A stretch of 64,000 nucleotides of DNA from Bacteroidota bacterium (GTDB lineage Bacteria; Bacteroidota; Bacteroidia; Chitinophagales; BACL12), in the NCBI GenBank assembly GCA_016706255.1, contig JADJJZ010000006.1:434001-498000 (forward strand). The letters are read 5' to 3'. The notes beneath the pieces were generated by a model, which saw nothing but the letters and a program-made list of their open reading frames with translations, made no database searches and was not told where the DNA came from. The stretch's first letter is position 1, and the number at the start of each line of letters is the position of its first letter. The position numbers were made by a program, and so were the translations under genes. This document shows positions 36,009-45,251 of this stretch, in pieces.

Positions 36009-36904
36009 CACTTAATCACATACCGAAAGCCGGTATGGTTTAAAGTGCTGAGCTCCTCAGTCAATTGGCTGTTCATGTCGTAAGTATAAGAAGTGGTGTC
36101 AATAACCGATACTGCTTCTTTTTTATTATTAGTAGTTAAAAATGTAATCTTTTTATCTAACTCACCTTTGTTATTATAAATAAATTGGATGCTGTCAGTT
36201 TGATCGCCGGCGGCTTTTCTATTATTTATTTGCGCACTTAATTTTCCGGATGGATTATAGCGATAACTTGTCACAGAAATTGTATCTGCCGATTCATAAT
36301 ATCCAAACAAATAGGTAATCTCTTTTTTTTCTAATTGTTGCAAACTGTTATACGTGTTTTTAAAAGACTGCATTTCGTAGCGGGTTAATACTAGTTTAGT
36401 GCTATCCTCATAAATTTGGGTATAAATTTTTTCTGGATTTCCTTTATTGTCGTAATACTGAACAGTAATTATCGGGTTTATTTTTTCCTGGGGATACACA
36501 GTTGTTTCTCGTCGTAAACTACCATCCACGGCATAAGAATAATATTTTACGGTTAACGTGTCAACACCCTTTACATGTACTTCACCACTTAAAATTCCAT
36601 TGGTATAAGCATAGTCGAAATATTCATTTAATACACCCTTACGATCCAATTCGTCTTTTCGAACCAACAACACACCACTGTAATAATAATTTATAACGCG
36701 AATAGTGTCATTTTTTCTGTTACCGAAAAAAATTTCCTGAATTGGTAAATCTGCTGAATCGAATTTGGTTATACTGCGCAATAACGAAGTGTCATCGGCA
36801 AGCACAAAGGTGAATTTTTGTTTTACCGGATTTATTGTTTTAGGCTCCGGTGCATTGCAGGCAACGATTCCGGAAATTACTAAAATAAACAACCACTTAG
36901 TCAT
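36008..36904 (-). CDS. YD-repeat-like lipoprotein
   Basis: 298 aa from the ATG at 36904. The frame is open to 37006, but the shorter start opens a lipoprotein signal with lipobox VAC (Cys16) and overlaps the upstream gene stop by 8 bp, a coupling seen elsewhere in this operon. The body is a series of short repeats of the pattern xYxYDxxGxLxxxxxxxx (for example VQYYDNKGNPEKIYTQ, SYRYNPSGKLSAQINN, FIYNNKGELDKKITF), related to YD/RHS-type strands. There is no toxin domain. It is the last gene of the 42314-36008 operon. Confidence 0.72.
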   Translation of the reverse strand: MTKWLFILVISGIVACNAPEPKTINPVKQKFTFVLADDTSLLRSITKFDSADLPIQEIFFGNRKNDTIRVINYYYSGVLLVRKDELDRKGVLNEYFDYAYTNGILSGEVHVKGVDTLTVKYYSYAVDGSLRRETTVYPQEKINPIITVQYYDNKGNPEKIYTQIYEDSTKLVLTRYEMQSFKNTYNSLQQLEKKEITYLFGYYESADTISVTSYRYNPSGKLSAQINNRKAAGDQTDSIQFIYNNKGELDKKITFLTTNNKKEAVSVIDTTSYTYDMNSQLTEELSTLNHTGFRYVIK

Positions 36905-37967
36905 TATAAATATGTGTTTGGATTTCACCTTTGTCATTAGCAGTCGCTCTAAACATACCATCAGTATTCCATTGGAAGGAAACTGCGCCATATTTATCAA
37001 CGGCAATCATACCACCATCTCCGGTAATTTCTTTGAAGCGAACATGAATCATATCATTGGTTGCTTCATCTAAAGAAAATCCTTTAAATTCTATTAAATC
37101 GGAAACTGTTTTAGCAGCGACAGTTTTAATAAAATCTTCTCCTGTTCCTGTGCAACTGATGGCACATGTTTTATTATTAGCATATGTTCCGGCACCAATT
37201 ACCGGTGAATCGCCAATACGATTATATTTTTTGTTCATTAATCCGCCAGTTGAAGTGCCGGCGGCAAGATTGCCATATTTATCGAGCACCACACATCCAA
37301 CGGTGCCATATTTTTCTTCAATATTTTTTAACGCAACCGGTTCTTTTTGTAAGGCCATTACTGAATCTACATAATGGATATAAGCGCCTTCAGTACTATC
37401 TTTCATGCCTTTCCATCTTTCATATTGATGTTGTGTATAGAAATAAGAAACATCAACCATTTCGAGATTGTATTTTTCGGCAAAACGCTCAGCACCTGCA
37501 CTGCTGAACATGATATATTTTGAAGAATCCATTACCATTCTGGCAGCTTTGATAGGATTTTTTATGCGTTGCACATTGCTGATTGAACCTGCATCTAAAG
37601 TGCGGCCATTCATAATTGCAGCATCCATTTTTATTTTACCGTTGTTGGTAAAAACGGAGCCTCGTCCTGCATTAAATAAAGGTGAATCCTCAAGTATGGC
37701 AATAACCGCCTGAACAACATCTACTGCACTATCACCGCGTTGTAACATTTCATAACCCACTTTGGCTGCCTCCGCCAACTTTGCATGAAAAGCTGCTTCC
37801 TGCTCCGGAGTGTATGTGCCTTTAGGCATAGCGCCCGCACCACCATGTAATGCTAAAGCAAAAGAAGCTTGTTTTGGAGTTGCAGTTTCATTAACAGTTT
37901 GTTCCTTGCAGGATACAAAAAGTAGGAGAGACACCCCAATCAGGATGCCGGCGAATGTTGATTTCAT
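36897..37967 (-). CDS. Isoaspartyl peptidase / L-asparaginase (Ntn-hydrolase), lipoprotein
   Basis: 356 aa plant-type asparaginase that self-cleaves and hydrolyses beta-aspartyl dipeptides or asparagine. The lipobox FVSC (Cys20) predicts membrane anchoring, unlike the cytosolic E. coli IaaA. Markers: ALHGGAGAMPKGTY near 39-52, FNAGRGSVFTNNGKIKMDA near 98-115, and the autocleavage site GTVGCVV with nucleophile Thr222 followed by AAGTSTGG and GAGTYANN. It is in an operon with an ABC exporter, a P-loop protein and small lipoproteins; 9 bp separate it from the DUF2490 gene upstream and it overlaps the next gene by 8 bp. Confidence 0.92.
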   Translation of the reverse strand: MKSTFAGILIGVSLLLFVSCKEQTVNETATPKQASFALALHGGAGAMPKGTYTPEQEAAFHAKLAEAAKVGYEMLQRGDSAVDVVQAVIAILEDSPLFNAGRGSVFTNNGKIKMDAAIMNGRTLDAGSISNVQRIKNPIKAARMVMDSSKYIMFSSAGAERFAEKYNLEMVDVSYFYTQHQYERWKGMKDSTEGAYIHYVDSVMALQKEPVALKNIEEKYGTVGCVVLDKYGNLAAGTSTGGLMNKKYNRIGDSPVIGAGTYANNKTCAISCTGTGEDFIKTVAAKTVSDLIEFKGFSLDEATNDMIHVRFKEITGDGGMIAVDKYGAVSFQWNTDGMFRATANDKGEIQTHIYND

Positions 37968-37976
37968 CTGACAAAT

Positions 37977-38642
37977 TTAAAACTTAAAATAATATGTTAC
38001 ACCGGCAATGTAATTTGTATCCGGTTGCCGGGTATTTACATCCCGATTTATACTGTAGGATAACTGTAATCGGTTGTACGTGTTTATTTGATAATTGAGC
38101 CCGGCTGTGTATCGCCATTGTTCAGTTTTATTCAACAAATCCAATCGATAAATTTGTTCGTCTGAAACAAACACGGAGTAGTTATAATTAAATTCATATT
38201 TTAATTGTATTTTATTTCTGAAGTAATGTTTATCATCTTTATAATTAAGATCTTCGTTGCTGTGGAACCCATATTGTTTTGTGACAAACCTGGTGCGAAT
38301 ATTAATTCCGAAGTCACCAAACGATTTGTTATAACTTAAATCGGAGTAAAGGAGATATCTTTCATCAAACTGATTGTCCAAGCCTTTAATTGTGGCAATC
38401 CGATAATTTGCTCCAAAAGTAAATCTGGAATTCAATTTGATATTTGTACCAAAATCAAACAAAGCATAACCTAATTCAGTATAATTTTCATTTAAACCAA
38501 GCTGCGAATAATAAACAAACGAAAAAGTGCGATTAATTTTCTTTTCAACCTGGACACCCACGGTGCCCACAGCATCGCTTTGCTGCGCATGTGCCAGCAG
38601 GTTCATAATTATAAATACATATGTAAAAAAATATTTTTTCAC
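37977..38642 (-). CDS. DUF2490 outer-membrane beta-barrel protein (right copy)
   Basis: 221 aa starting with GTG at 38642, which overlaps the stop of the upstream gene as GTGA. It has a signal peptide ending AHAQ (residue 19-20), then barrel strands (GTVGVQVEKKINRTFSFVYYSQLGL, LNSRFTFGANYRIAT, YRLDLLNKTEQWRYTAGLNYQI) and a C-terminal aromatic strand AGVTYYFKF, as in outer-membrane proteins. Same family as the protein at 35196 but only distantly alike by eye. Confidence 0.72.
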   Translation of the reverse strand: MKKYFFTYVFIIMNLLAHAQQSDAVGTVGVQVEKKINRTFSFVYYSQLGLNENYTELGYALFDFGTNIKLNSRFTFGANYRIATIKGLDNQFDERYLLYSDLSYNKSFGDFGINIRTRFVTKQYGFHSNEDLNYKDDKHYFRNKIQLKYEFNYNYSVFVSDEQIYRLDLLNKTEQWRYTAGLNYQINTYNRLQLSYSINRDVNTRQPDTNYIAGVTYYFKF

Positions 38643-39199
38643 TTGTTATTATAAGTATAATTATAACTTTTAATGCTAATGAGGGTATTGTTACTGTCGT
38701 AAAACGCTCTTTCAGTTAAATTCCCTCTTATATCATATTTGTAAGTATATTTTTTAATTTGCCGGCCTTCAGCATCTACTGCTAGTTCGGAGATTTTTCT
38801 GCCAAATGCATCATATTCAAATGTCGTTTTTTCAACTATTGAAGTGCCATTGTAAACAATTACCATTTGTTTTGACTGAAACCTGTCGTAAGTTGTAGTG
38901 ATTTTAGCAATCAACACATTCGCAGAATCATAAACAATATGCTCAGTTTCATTACCTTTTTTATTATAGGTATAGGTTTCTTTTGTTTTGATGGTATCGG
39001 CATCATTAAAGGTAATTTCTAACGTTACGTTGCCCTTTTTATCATATTCAAAATAGTTGCGACGGGTTAAATCCATTTTCCCGTTTTTCAACTCGTAAGT
39101 TTCATTTGTTTGTGAAACGGCACCGCGATTAGCTCCTGTTTGCCCCAATAGGGAACCGGTGGTAAGAATTAATAGAAAAGCTAAGGATACAACTCTCAT
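38639..39199 (-). CDS. Secreted YD-repeat-like protein
   Basis: 186 aa with a signal peptide ending LLGQ (residue 20) and repeated strands of the pattern YxYDxxGNxTExxxYDSxN (FEYDKKGNVTLEITFND, YTYNKKGNETEHIVYDS, YKYDIRGNLTERAFYDS). The repeat style is the same as in the lipoprotein at 36008, so the two are probably related. Function unknown. It sits 8 bp after the lipoprotein gene and overlaps the DUF2490 gene by 4 bp. Confidence 0.72.
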   Translation of the reverse strand: MRVVSLAFLLILTTGSLLGQTGANRGAVSQTNETYELKNGKMDLTRRNYFEYDKKGNVTLEITFNDADTIKTKETYTYNKKGNETEHIVYDSANVLIAKITTTYDRFQSKQMVIVYNGTSIVEKTTFEYDAFGRKISELAVDAEGRQIKKYTYKYDIRGNLTERAFYDSNNTLISIKSYNYTYNNK

Positions 39200-39207
39200 T
39201 AGAACAA

Positions 39208-39642
39208 TTATTTATAAACAATAAGATCACCTAAATCAATATCTGCATTTTTGCTGTCGATATTTATTTCCTCAATTATTGCCGTTTCCGGAGGGTCAAC
39301 TGCAAAATTTACAATAGCGGCTGAATCAATGGAATAAGTATACACCGTATAAGCGCCGGGATATAAATAATTAAATTCAAACTCACCCTTATAATTAGTT
39401 TTTATCCTGGTTCCATAATTGGTATCATCTCCAAAAACCAGATATACATAAGTGTCCGGCACATAATAGGAACTTAATAGAACTGTAAATGTAGAATTGT
39501 AATGTTTGGCATATACGCTACCTTTTATAGTTGCGTTTCCACCAATGCCCGGTTCCTTTGTGCAACCTGCTATAAGCAAGGTGGCAGTAATCAATAAAAC
39601 CAGACTAAGCTTGCTCGGCCTGAAGTGAAATATGTTTATCAT
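39208..39642 (-). CDS. Small lipoprotein with carboxypeptidase-regulatory-like domain
   Basis: 144 aa with a lipoprotein signal (lipobox IAGC, Cys27) and a single beta-sandwich of the carboxypeptidase-regulatory/CarboxypepD_reg-like type (ATIKGSVYAKHYNSTF, then TNYKGEFEFNYLYPGAYTVYTYSID). Such domains act as structural or binding modules. The start lies inside the 3' end of the ABC transporter gene (38 bp overlap), so translation is probably coupled. Confidence 0.68.
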   Translation of the reverse strand: MINIFHFRPSKLSLVLLITATLLIAGCTKEPGIGGNATIKGSVYAKHYNSTFTVLLSSYYVPDTYVYLVFGDDTNYGTRIKTNYKGEFEFNYLYPGAYTVYTYSIDSAAIVNFAVDPPETAIIEEINIDSKNADIDLGDLIVYK

Positions 39643-41275
39643 ATGATATATTTATTTTATTATTATCAACAACTATAAATGTATGTTTGCCTTTCATTGA
39701 TTCAATGTAGCTCACCACTTTGATTCTGGAGGTGTTTTCCAAATCATTAAATGGTTCATCCAACAACATGATTTTTTTATCAGTTAGGAAGGCACGTGCA
39801 ATAGCCAGTAATTTGCGTTCACCTGCAGATAAATTTCTTCCCCCATCTAATACCTGTTTATTTAATAATACGTCATCATTGGCACCTTCAAACCCTAAAG
39901 CGCGTAATAGGGCAGCGGCAGGTTTGCGTTTTTTGTCTTTGCGACTATATGAAATTACTTCAAATACTGTTTTGCCTAATAGTGGTAAATTATCACTCAC
40001 TACAGCGATATTTTTTCGTAATGTATATTTTGAAATATCTTTAATTGATTTTCCGTCAATTTTAATTTCGCCTGAGTGCAGCGGATATAAACCGGTTAGT
40101 AATTTAAATATGGTAGATTTCCCACTTCCCTGTTCACCTTCCAGCAATACAATTTCGCCAGGGTTAATTTCGAAATTTTTATTCTTCAAAACTATTTTAT
40201 CATTGTAGCGAAAGGTAACGGTATCAAAAATTATTTTTCCTTTTAATTGCTGACTGCCGGATTCTTTAGCCTTGTTCTCTTCAGGTGCATTAAGAAGGCC
40301 AATTAATTTGCTCATTGAAACATTGCCACTTATCCAAATCATATTTACTTTTAATAATCGCCTGTAAACAGGAATTATGCTCATAACCAACATAATAAAG
40401 GTAATGAGTGAACTTCCATCAACACCTGAACCTGCTTCGTTAAAACTGTTGTAAGCTACCCATAACATAACGAGTAATGCTACATACAATAAATATGGAT
40501 AAAGCGCCTGCATAAAAGCATAAAAGAAGTAATATTTTTTACCCTCAGTAAATAGAACCTCTGATCGTTTGTTATACTTTTCTGATTCTATCGATTCGCG
40601 ATTAAATAATTTTACTGTTTGAATAGCTTTGAGTCGCGCAGCAACAAATGCAAGGTTACGTGAACGAATATTTCTTCTGGTTCTTGTTATTGTTCTGATT
40701 TTTTTATTCATCAGTTTATTAATAACAAATAATATTGGCAAGGTGCATAATAAAACAATTGTTAACTCCCTGTTTAATAACAATAATAAAGCGCAGGCTG
40801 CTACCATAAACACACAATCGTATAAAAATTGTATGATACCTTTTGTGAGATAATCCTGAGTGGCTTTTAAATCACCACTATAGCGCAATAAATAAGCACC
40901 GCTGTCGCGCGATTCAAATGTGCTGAGTTCAGTATGCAGTTGTTTATGAAAAAGCTGTTTCCTTAAGTCATTAGAAAAGGCCTCACCCGTAATACCGGAA
41001 AAATATTTTTCAAAAAAATTAAAAACAAAGCGAATGCTTAAAAACCCGGCAAAAAAGGCAAAAAATGTTTGAATATTTTCAATATGGCCAAAAACACTTT
41101 CAAAAATACGTCCCCTTGCCGAACCGGAGTGCAGTGCAATATTGTAAAACTGCCCGATAAATAAAGGGATTATTACCGAGCACCCTGTACTTAGAACACC
41201 AAATACAAAGGCACCGGTAATAATTCCCTTCTTCTTAACCGCAAACGAACGTAATACATCAAGGGTTTTAAGCAT
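39605..41275 (-). CDS. ABC exporter, fused permease-ATPase, with altered Q- and H-loops
   Basis: 556 aa from the ATG at 41275. The frame opens at 41323, but the shorter start fits the family and overlaps the upstream stop by 8 bp. About six transmembrane helices (15-310) precede a nucleotide-binding domain with Walker A GEQGSGKST at 380-388, signature LSAGER at 482-487 and Walker B KIMLLDEPF at 501-509 with catalytic Glu507. Two switch residues are unusual: the Q-loop position reads VVSDNLPLL (Asp for Gln, about 428) and the H-loop reads IVVDNNK (Asp537 for His). The substrate is unknown; the operon suggests a peptide or small modified compound (inference). Confidence 0.85.
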   Translation of the reverse strand: MLKTLDVLRSFAVKKKGIITGAFVFGVLSTGCSVIIPLFIGQFYNIALHSGSARGRIFESVFGHIENIQTFFAFFAGFLSIRFVFNFFEKYFSGITGEAFSNDLRKQLFHKQLHTELSTFESRDSGAYLLRYSGDLKATQDYLTKGIIQFLYDCVFMVAACALLLLLNRELTIVLLCTLPILFVINKLMNKKIRTITRTRRNIRSRNLAFVAARLKAIQTVKLFNRESIESEKYNKRSEVLFTEGKKYYFFYAFMQALYPYLLYVALLVMLWVAYNSFNEAGSGVDGSSLITFIMLVMSIIPVYRRLLKVNMIWISGNVSMSKLIGLLNAPEENKAKESGSQQLKGKIIFDTVTFRYNDKIVLKNKNFEINPGEIVLLEGEQGSGKSTIFKLLTGLYPLHSGEIKIDGKSIKDISKYTLRKNIAVVSDNLPLLGKTVFEVISYSRKDKKRKPAAALLRALGFEGANDDVLLNKQVLDGGRNLSAGERKLLAIARAFLTDKKIMLLDEPFNDLENTSRIKVVSYIESMKGKHTFIVVDNNKINISYDKHISLQAEQA

Positions 41276-42314
41276 GATGTACAAATACTTTTTGTTGGTC
41301 AAACAAATGAACAAATTCACCACTGCTCAATTGATCGATATCTAAAGTTGCAATTTCTGTTTTTGCTTTTACTTCATTGATTAATAGCGGACTCATAGTA
41401 AATCTGCCACAAATAACTGCCGGTGTTACACCAAATTGCTCTAACAATTGTAATCCGTAAAACACGCCAAGGCTATCACCACATGAAAAAATCATACTGT
41501 GAACGGTAGACATAAATGCTGCGTCGCGCAATAAGAAATCTGTTTCGCGTTCTAATAAACCATCAGCAATTTCCATTACGATATAATCTGGATTTTCCGG
41601 CTCAAGCATATATAATAATGTTTGATAGAGGTCTAATATTTCTTCCTTAGAACACATGTAAGTAGAAGGGTATCCGCCATCAGTAAAATCAACAACCACA
41701 TCTGCACCACAATCGAAAACAAAATCTTTATCTTTTGTAAAGCTGGTTCCGGTTAGTTTTATAAAGGCAACTTTTTTACCTGTTGTTTTTAAACCTCTTG
41801 CCAAATAGGCAGCAGAAGTAGTTTTACCACTATCCATAGATGAACCTACCGATAAAATTAATTTTGCCTTATTTGGAACATATCCGGCAAAAGGAATTCT
41901 GTTAGTATGATAAAATTTGGTATTAATTACATTGCCATCAACACCTGTAGCATAACCAATCAAGCGAACTTTTGTGGGTTCAATATCTTCTAAGGAAGCA
42001 TTTTTTGATTTCACTAAACCAATTGCTCCGCCTGCGCCTAAAATATCCAGAATTTCTGTTGGTACTTCCGGTGTGTAACCCTCAAACTGAGAAGTAGCAT
42101 AACGATTCGCAAAAGCAGCCATAATAACATCGCCTTCGAAAATTGCAGTTATTCTTTTTGTTTCCGATTGAATTGATTGATGTTTGCCAACTTCTAAAAC
42201 TTCAAATAAAGCAACATCTCCGTCTTTTGGTGTATAAGATGCATTTATGTTACTGTTAATGCTGTAATTGGTTACTTCTTTACAGATGATAGTTTTTTTA
42301 ATTCGATTGTTCAT
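41268..42314 (-). CDS. P-loop NTPase of uncertain family (DUF1611/DgcN- or MobB-like)
   Basis: 348 aa. An N-terminal domain of about 150 residues is followed by a nucleotide-binding domain with a Walker A GSSMDSGKTT at 157-166, a VVDFTDGGYPSTYMCSK segment at 207-223, and an acidic hydrophobic strand IVMEIADGLLERETDF at 245-260 acting as a Walker B-like or substrate motif. This arrangement resembles DUF1611 proteins and the SIMIBI class (dethiobiotin synthetase, MobB), but I cannot place it firmly. It starts the tight run of seven minus-strand genes and is 27 bp downstream of the SBBP gene. Confidence 0.55.
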   Translation of the reverse strand: MNNRIKKTIICKEVTNYSINSNINASYTPKDGDVALFEVLEVGKHQSIQSETKRITAIFEGDVIMAAFANRYATSQFEGYTPEVPTEILDILGAGGAIGLVKSKNASLEDIEPTKVRLIGYATGVDGNVINTKFYHTNRIPFAGYVPNKAKLILSVGSSMDSGKTTSAAYLARGLKTTGKKVAFIKLTGTSFTKDKDFVFDCGADVVVDFTDGGYPSTYMCSKEEILDLYQTLLYMLEPENPDYIVMEIADGLLERETDFLLRDAAFMSTVHSMIFSCGDSLGVFYGLQLLEQFGVTPAVICGRFTMSPLLINEVKAKTEIATLDIDQLSSGEFVHLFDQQKVFVHHA

Positions 42315-42341
42315 AAGATTTAGTTTTATGTGTTAAATGAT

Positions 42342-45251
42342 TTAATTTAAAATGAAGGTGTTTGTTGATACTATTTTGTTGTTTGAAATTACGTTGAGTA
42401 AATAAGTGCCGGCCGGAAGGTTAGCGCAGTTGATATTTAATTTTTCTTCCGCACCACACGAAATTGTTTTAACAATTCTTCCCGAAATGTCCGTTATTGA
42501 AAGCTCAACCGATGTTCCATTTGCAATTGATGCGAAGTCGAGCGCTACTGTTATATTAGTTGTTGCCGGGTTTGGATAAATATTTAATTGCACTGTAATG
42601 TTGTTATTAAAAATATGCTCCGGTGTGGTGCCATATAAAATAGTTACGATATCGCGTTGAGAAGTGTTACCATAACTTCCGCCTGTTACATAAATTTCAT
42701 TTTCAAATGCAAGCAGTGTATTCGGCACATCAGAGGCATTGCCGGTGCCATTAAATACTTCTGTTTCATTTAAAATGCCATCTGAAGAATATTTTAATGT
42801 AACGTAGTCGTAATTAATTAATCCACCGGTTCCATTATCTGTTTGTCCTGTAACAATAATATTATTATTTGCATCAACAGCTGCTTCACTTGCATCATCA
42901 TTCAATTCATTTGCAAATGTTTCATCCCATAAAACATTTCCGTTGATATCAAATTTAATTACTGTAATGTCTCCATTTAAGGTTAATGCATCGGTGTCAG
43001 AAGCGGTTGTCGCGGCAATAACTAAATTATTTTCTGCATCGATACTAATACTTTTTGTTTCATCATTGCCTGTTGAACCTGAATCATAATGTTTACTGTA
43101 TTGTAATGCACCACTGGTATTGTATGCTAATAAAGTAACATCTAAATCGTTGTTAGCACTAGTGGTTTGGCCGGCAACATAAATATTTTCTTCAGCATCA
43201 ATTACCATACTAATTGCCTCGTCATCACCACTACTGCGGTCGAATGTTTTTGCCCATTGTTGAACACCTGCAGTATTGTATTTTATCAACAGCATATCTA
43301 AATTGCTGCCATTAAATGTTTTACCGCAAACAAATATATTTCCTGCATCAGAAATGCGAATTAATTTAGAATTGTCCAATCCATTACCTCCGCCATTATA
43401 TCTTTTTTCCCAGCTTAAAACACCGGATGCAGTATATTTTAATGTAACCACATCATCATTCGAAATAATTGTGGCATCCTGATCGCTTCGGCCGGTTACA
43501 TATATATTATTTTCGGCATCAATTGCAATTGCTACAGCCTTATCTGTTTCGTTTGCAGCATCATAGTTGTATTGTTGTGCCCATAATGAATCACCTGCTG
43601 CACTGTATTTTGCGAGCATCATATCATAACCGGTGCCACTGTTTTTTACAAAACCGGCGGCGTAAATATTTCCACTGTTATCCTGAGCAATTGCCAATGC
43701 ATCATCTGTGCTTTGTGTATTGCTGCTGCCATTAATTGTTTTAATCCATTGTTGAGTGCCTGATGCACCCAATTTCATCACCATGAAATTTCTATCCTGT
43801 TCGTATCCGAAAGTATATCCTGCTAAATAAACATTATTGCTGTTGTCTCTGTAAATGGCATGTACGTTGTCGGCATTATCGCCAATTCCATTGTAAGCAT
43901 AATCCCAATTATTTGTTCCGGATGTAGTTAATTGTAATGCAACAGCATCTTTGTTTGGTATATTTTCACTGTAGCCACAGGTAATAATTTTTCCTGTTGA
44001 ATTTATGGTTATTCCTTTTGCAATATCATTGCTTGATGTATTTGCACTAAAAGTGGTACTCCATTGTAATGTGCCTGTACTATTATAACAAAGTGTAGTA
44101 ATATCATTTTCAATATCAGCAGAAGCATCCTGATCGCTGCTGCCTGCGATATAAATTAAACCTCCGGCATCAACAACCATTCCAGCAGGAATATCATCCC
44201 CATCGGCACTGCCGAACGATTGTGAAAATTGTAATACGCCTGATGAATTATATTTTACAGTTAAAATATCGTAATTAATTCCGATTGCAGAAGCGTTTAC
44301 GTCACTTTGTCCGGTTACATAAATATTGCCACTATTGTCGATGCCAATTTGTGTGGCTCTGTCGTCATCTACATAATCGAAAATGCCTTGCCATATTTCT
44401 GTTCCGCTGCCATCATAACAAATTGTTGCATAATCATAATTGTCACCATTACCACTTCTGCCTGTTATATAAACACGACCATTTGTAGTATTACATACAA
44501 TATCTGTTGCTCTGTCGTGATGTGTTCTGTCGTAATAATTTTTCCATAATTCAACACCTGTGCTGCCATTATACTTTACAGTAAAATAATCATCATCTGC
44601 TCCATTATCTGAACGGCCGGTTACAAATAAATTTCCGTCACCATCTAAAGTTATAGCAGAAGGCCTGTCGGTGCTGTTTCCTAAACCATTGGTTCTTTTA
44701 ACCCATTGTTGAATACCTGCGCTATTATATTTTACTACCAGATAATCATCATTATTATTTAAGGTTACATCTTTATCACTCTGGCCGGCAACATATACAT
44801 TACCGGCATCGTCAGTAATAATTGCATTGCCCTGGTCAAATTCATTTGTGGTATAATTATATGTTGCTGTCCACAATAAATTTCCATCTGTATTATATTT
44901 TAAGGTTACTATATCATAACCTGTTCCGCTACCTTTTTGATATCCGGTTAATAAAATATTTTCACCATTATCAATTGTCATTGCAATTGCTTCATCCGGT
45001 CCATTTCCCAATCCATTAAATATGCGTGTCCAAACGGTATCACCACTATTATTTAATTTAACCAGTAAAATATCTTTACTTAAATCCGGGTTAATGGTAT
45101 ATCCTGCCTGAAAACTATTTCCACTTGCATCTGCAGCTACAACATTAAATACATCACTAAAATCACCTTGACCATTATAGGTATTGGTCCATTGTGCAGA
45201 AACGAGGTTTGCGATCCCGATTAGGCAAGTTAAAAAAATACTGTTTTTCAT
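42342..45251 (-). CDS. SBBP-repeat beta-propeller protein with T9SS sorting domain (intact)
   Basis: 969 aa. It has a signal peptide ending VSAQ (residue 19) and then about 17 repeats of roughly 50 residues with the pattern DxxGNIYVTGxSD ... DxxTVKYNxxGxxQW, predicted to build one or two beta-propellers on the cell surface. The C-terminus is a T9SS type A sorting domain (YPNPATTNITVAL to NTFILN). It is the paralogue of the frameshifted gene at 31931 and lacks the Ig-like domain of that one. A promoter box with an overlapping palindrome lies upstream. The P-loop/ABC operon starts 27 bp downstream and may be read through. Confidence 0.82.
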   Translation of the reverse strand: MKNSIFLTCLIGIANLVSAQWTNTYNGQGDFSDVFNVVAADASGNSFQAGYTINPDLSKDILLVKLNNSGDTVWTRIFNGLGNGPDEAIAMTIDNGENILLTGYQKGSGTGYDIVTLKYNTDGNLLWTATYNYTTNEFDQGNAIITDDAGNVYVAGQSDKDVTLNNNDDYLVVKYNSAGIQQWVKRTNGLGNSTDRPSAITLDGDGNLFVTGRSDNGADDDYFTVKYNGSTGVELWKNYYDRTHHDRATDIVCNTTNGRVYITGRSGNGDNYDYATICYDGSGTEIWQGIFDYVDDDRATQIGIDNSGNIYVTGQSDVNASAIGINYDILTVKYNSSGVLQFSQSFGSADGDDIPAGMVVDAGGLIYIAGSSDQDASADIENDITTLCYNSTGTLQWSTTFSANTSSNDIAKGITINSTGKIITCGYSENIPNKDAVALQLTTSGTNNWDYAYNGIGDNADNVHAIYRDNSNNVYLAGYTFGYEQDRNFMVMKLGASGTQQWIKTINGSSNTQSTDDALAIAQDNSGNIYAAGFVKNSGTGYDMMLAKYSAAGDSLWAQQYNYDAANETDKAVAIAIDAENNIYVTGRSDQDATIISNDDVVTLKYTASGVLSWEKRYNGGGNGLDNSKLIRISDAGNIFVCGKTFNGSNLDMLLIKYNTAGVQQWAKTFDRSSGDDEAISMVIDAEENIYVAGQTTSANNDLDVTLLAYNTSGALQYSKHYDSGSTGNDETKSISIDAENNLVIAATTASDTDALTLNGDITVIKFDINGNVLWDETFANELNDDASEAAVDANNNIIVTGQTDNGTGGLINYDYVTLKYSSDGILNETEVFNGTGNASDVPNTLLAFENEIYVTGGSYGNTSQRDIVTILYGTTPEHIFNNNITVQLNIYPNPATTNITVALDFASIANGTSVELSITDISGRIVKTISCGAEEKLNINCANLPAGTYLLNVISNNKIVSTNTFILN

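Noticed and set aside
36008..36904. RHS/YD toxin (contact-dependent or polymorphic toxin)
   Set aside because: Only short YD-like repeats on a lipoprotein; no RHS core, no toxin C-terminus and no immunity gene.
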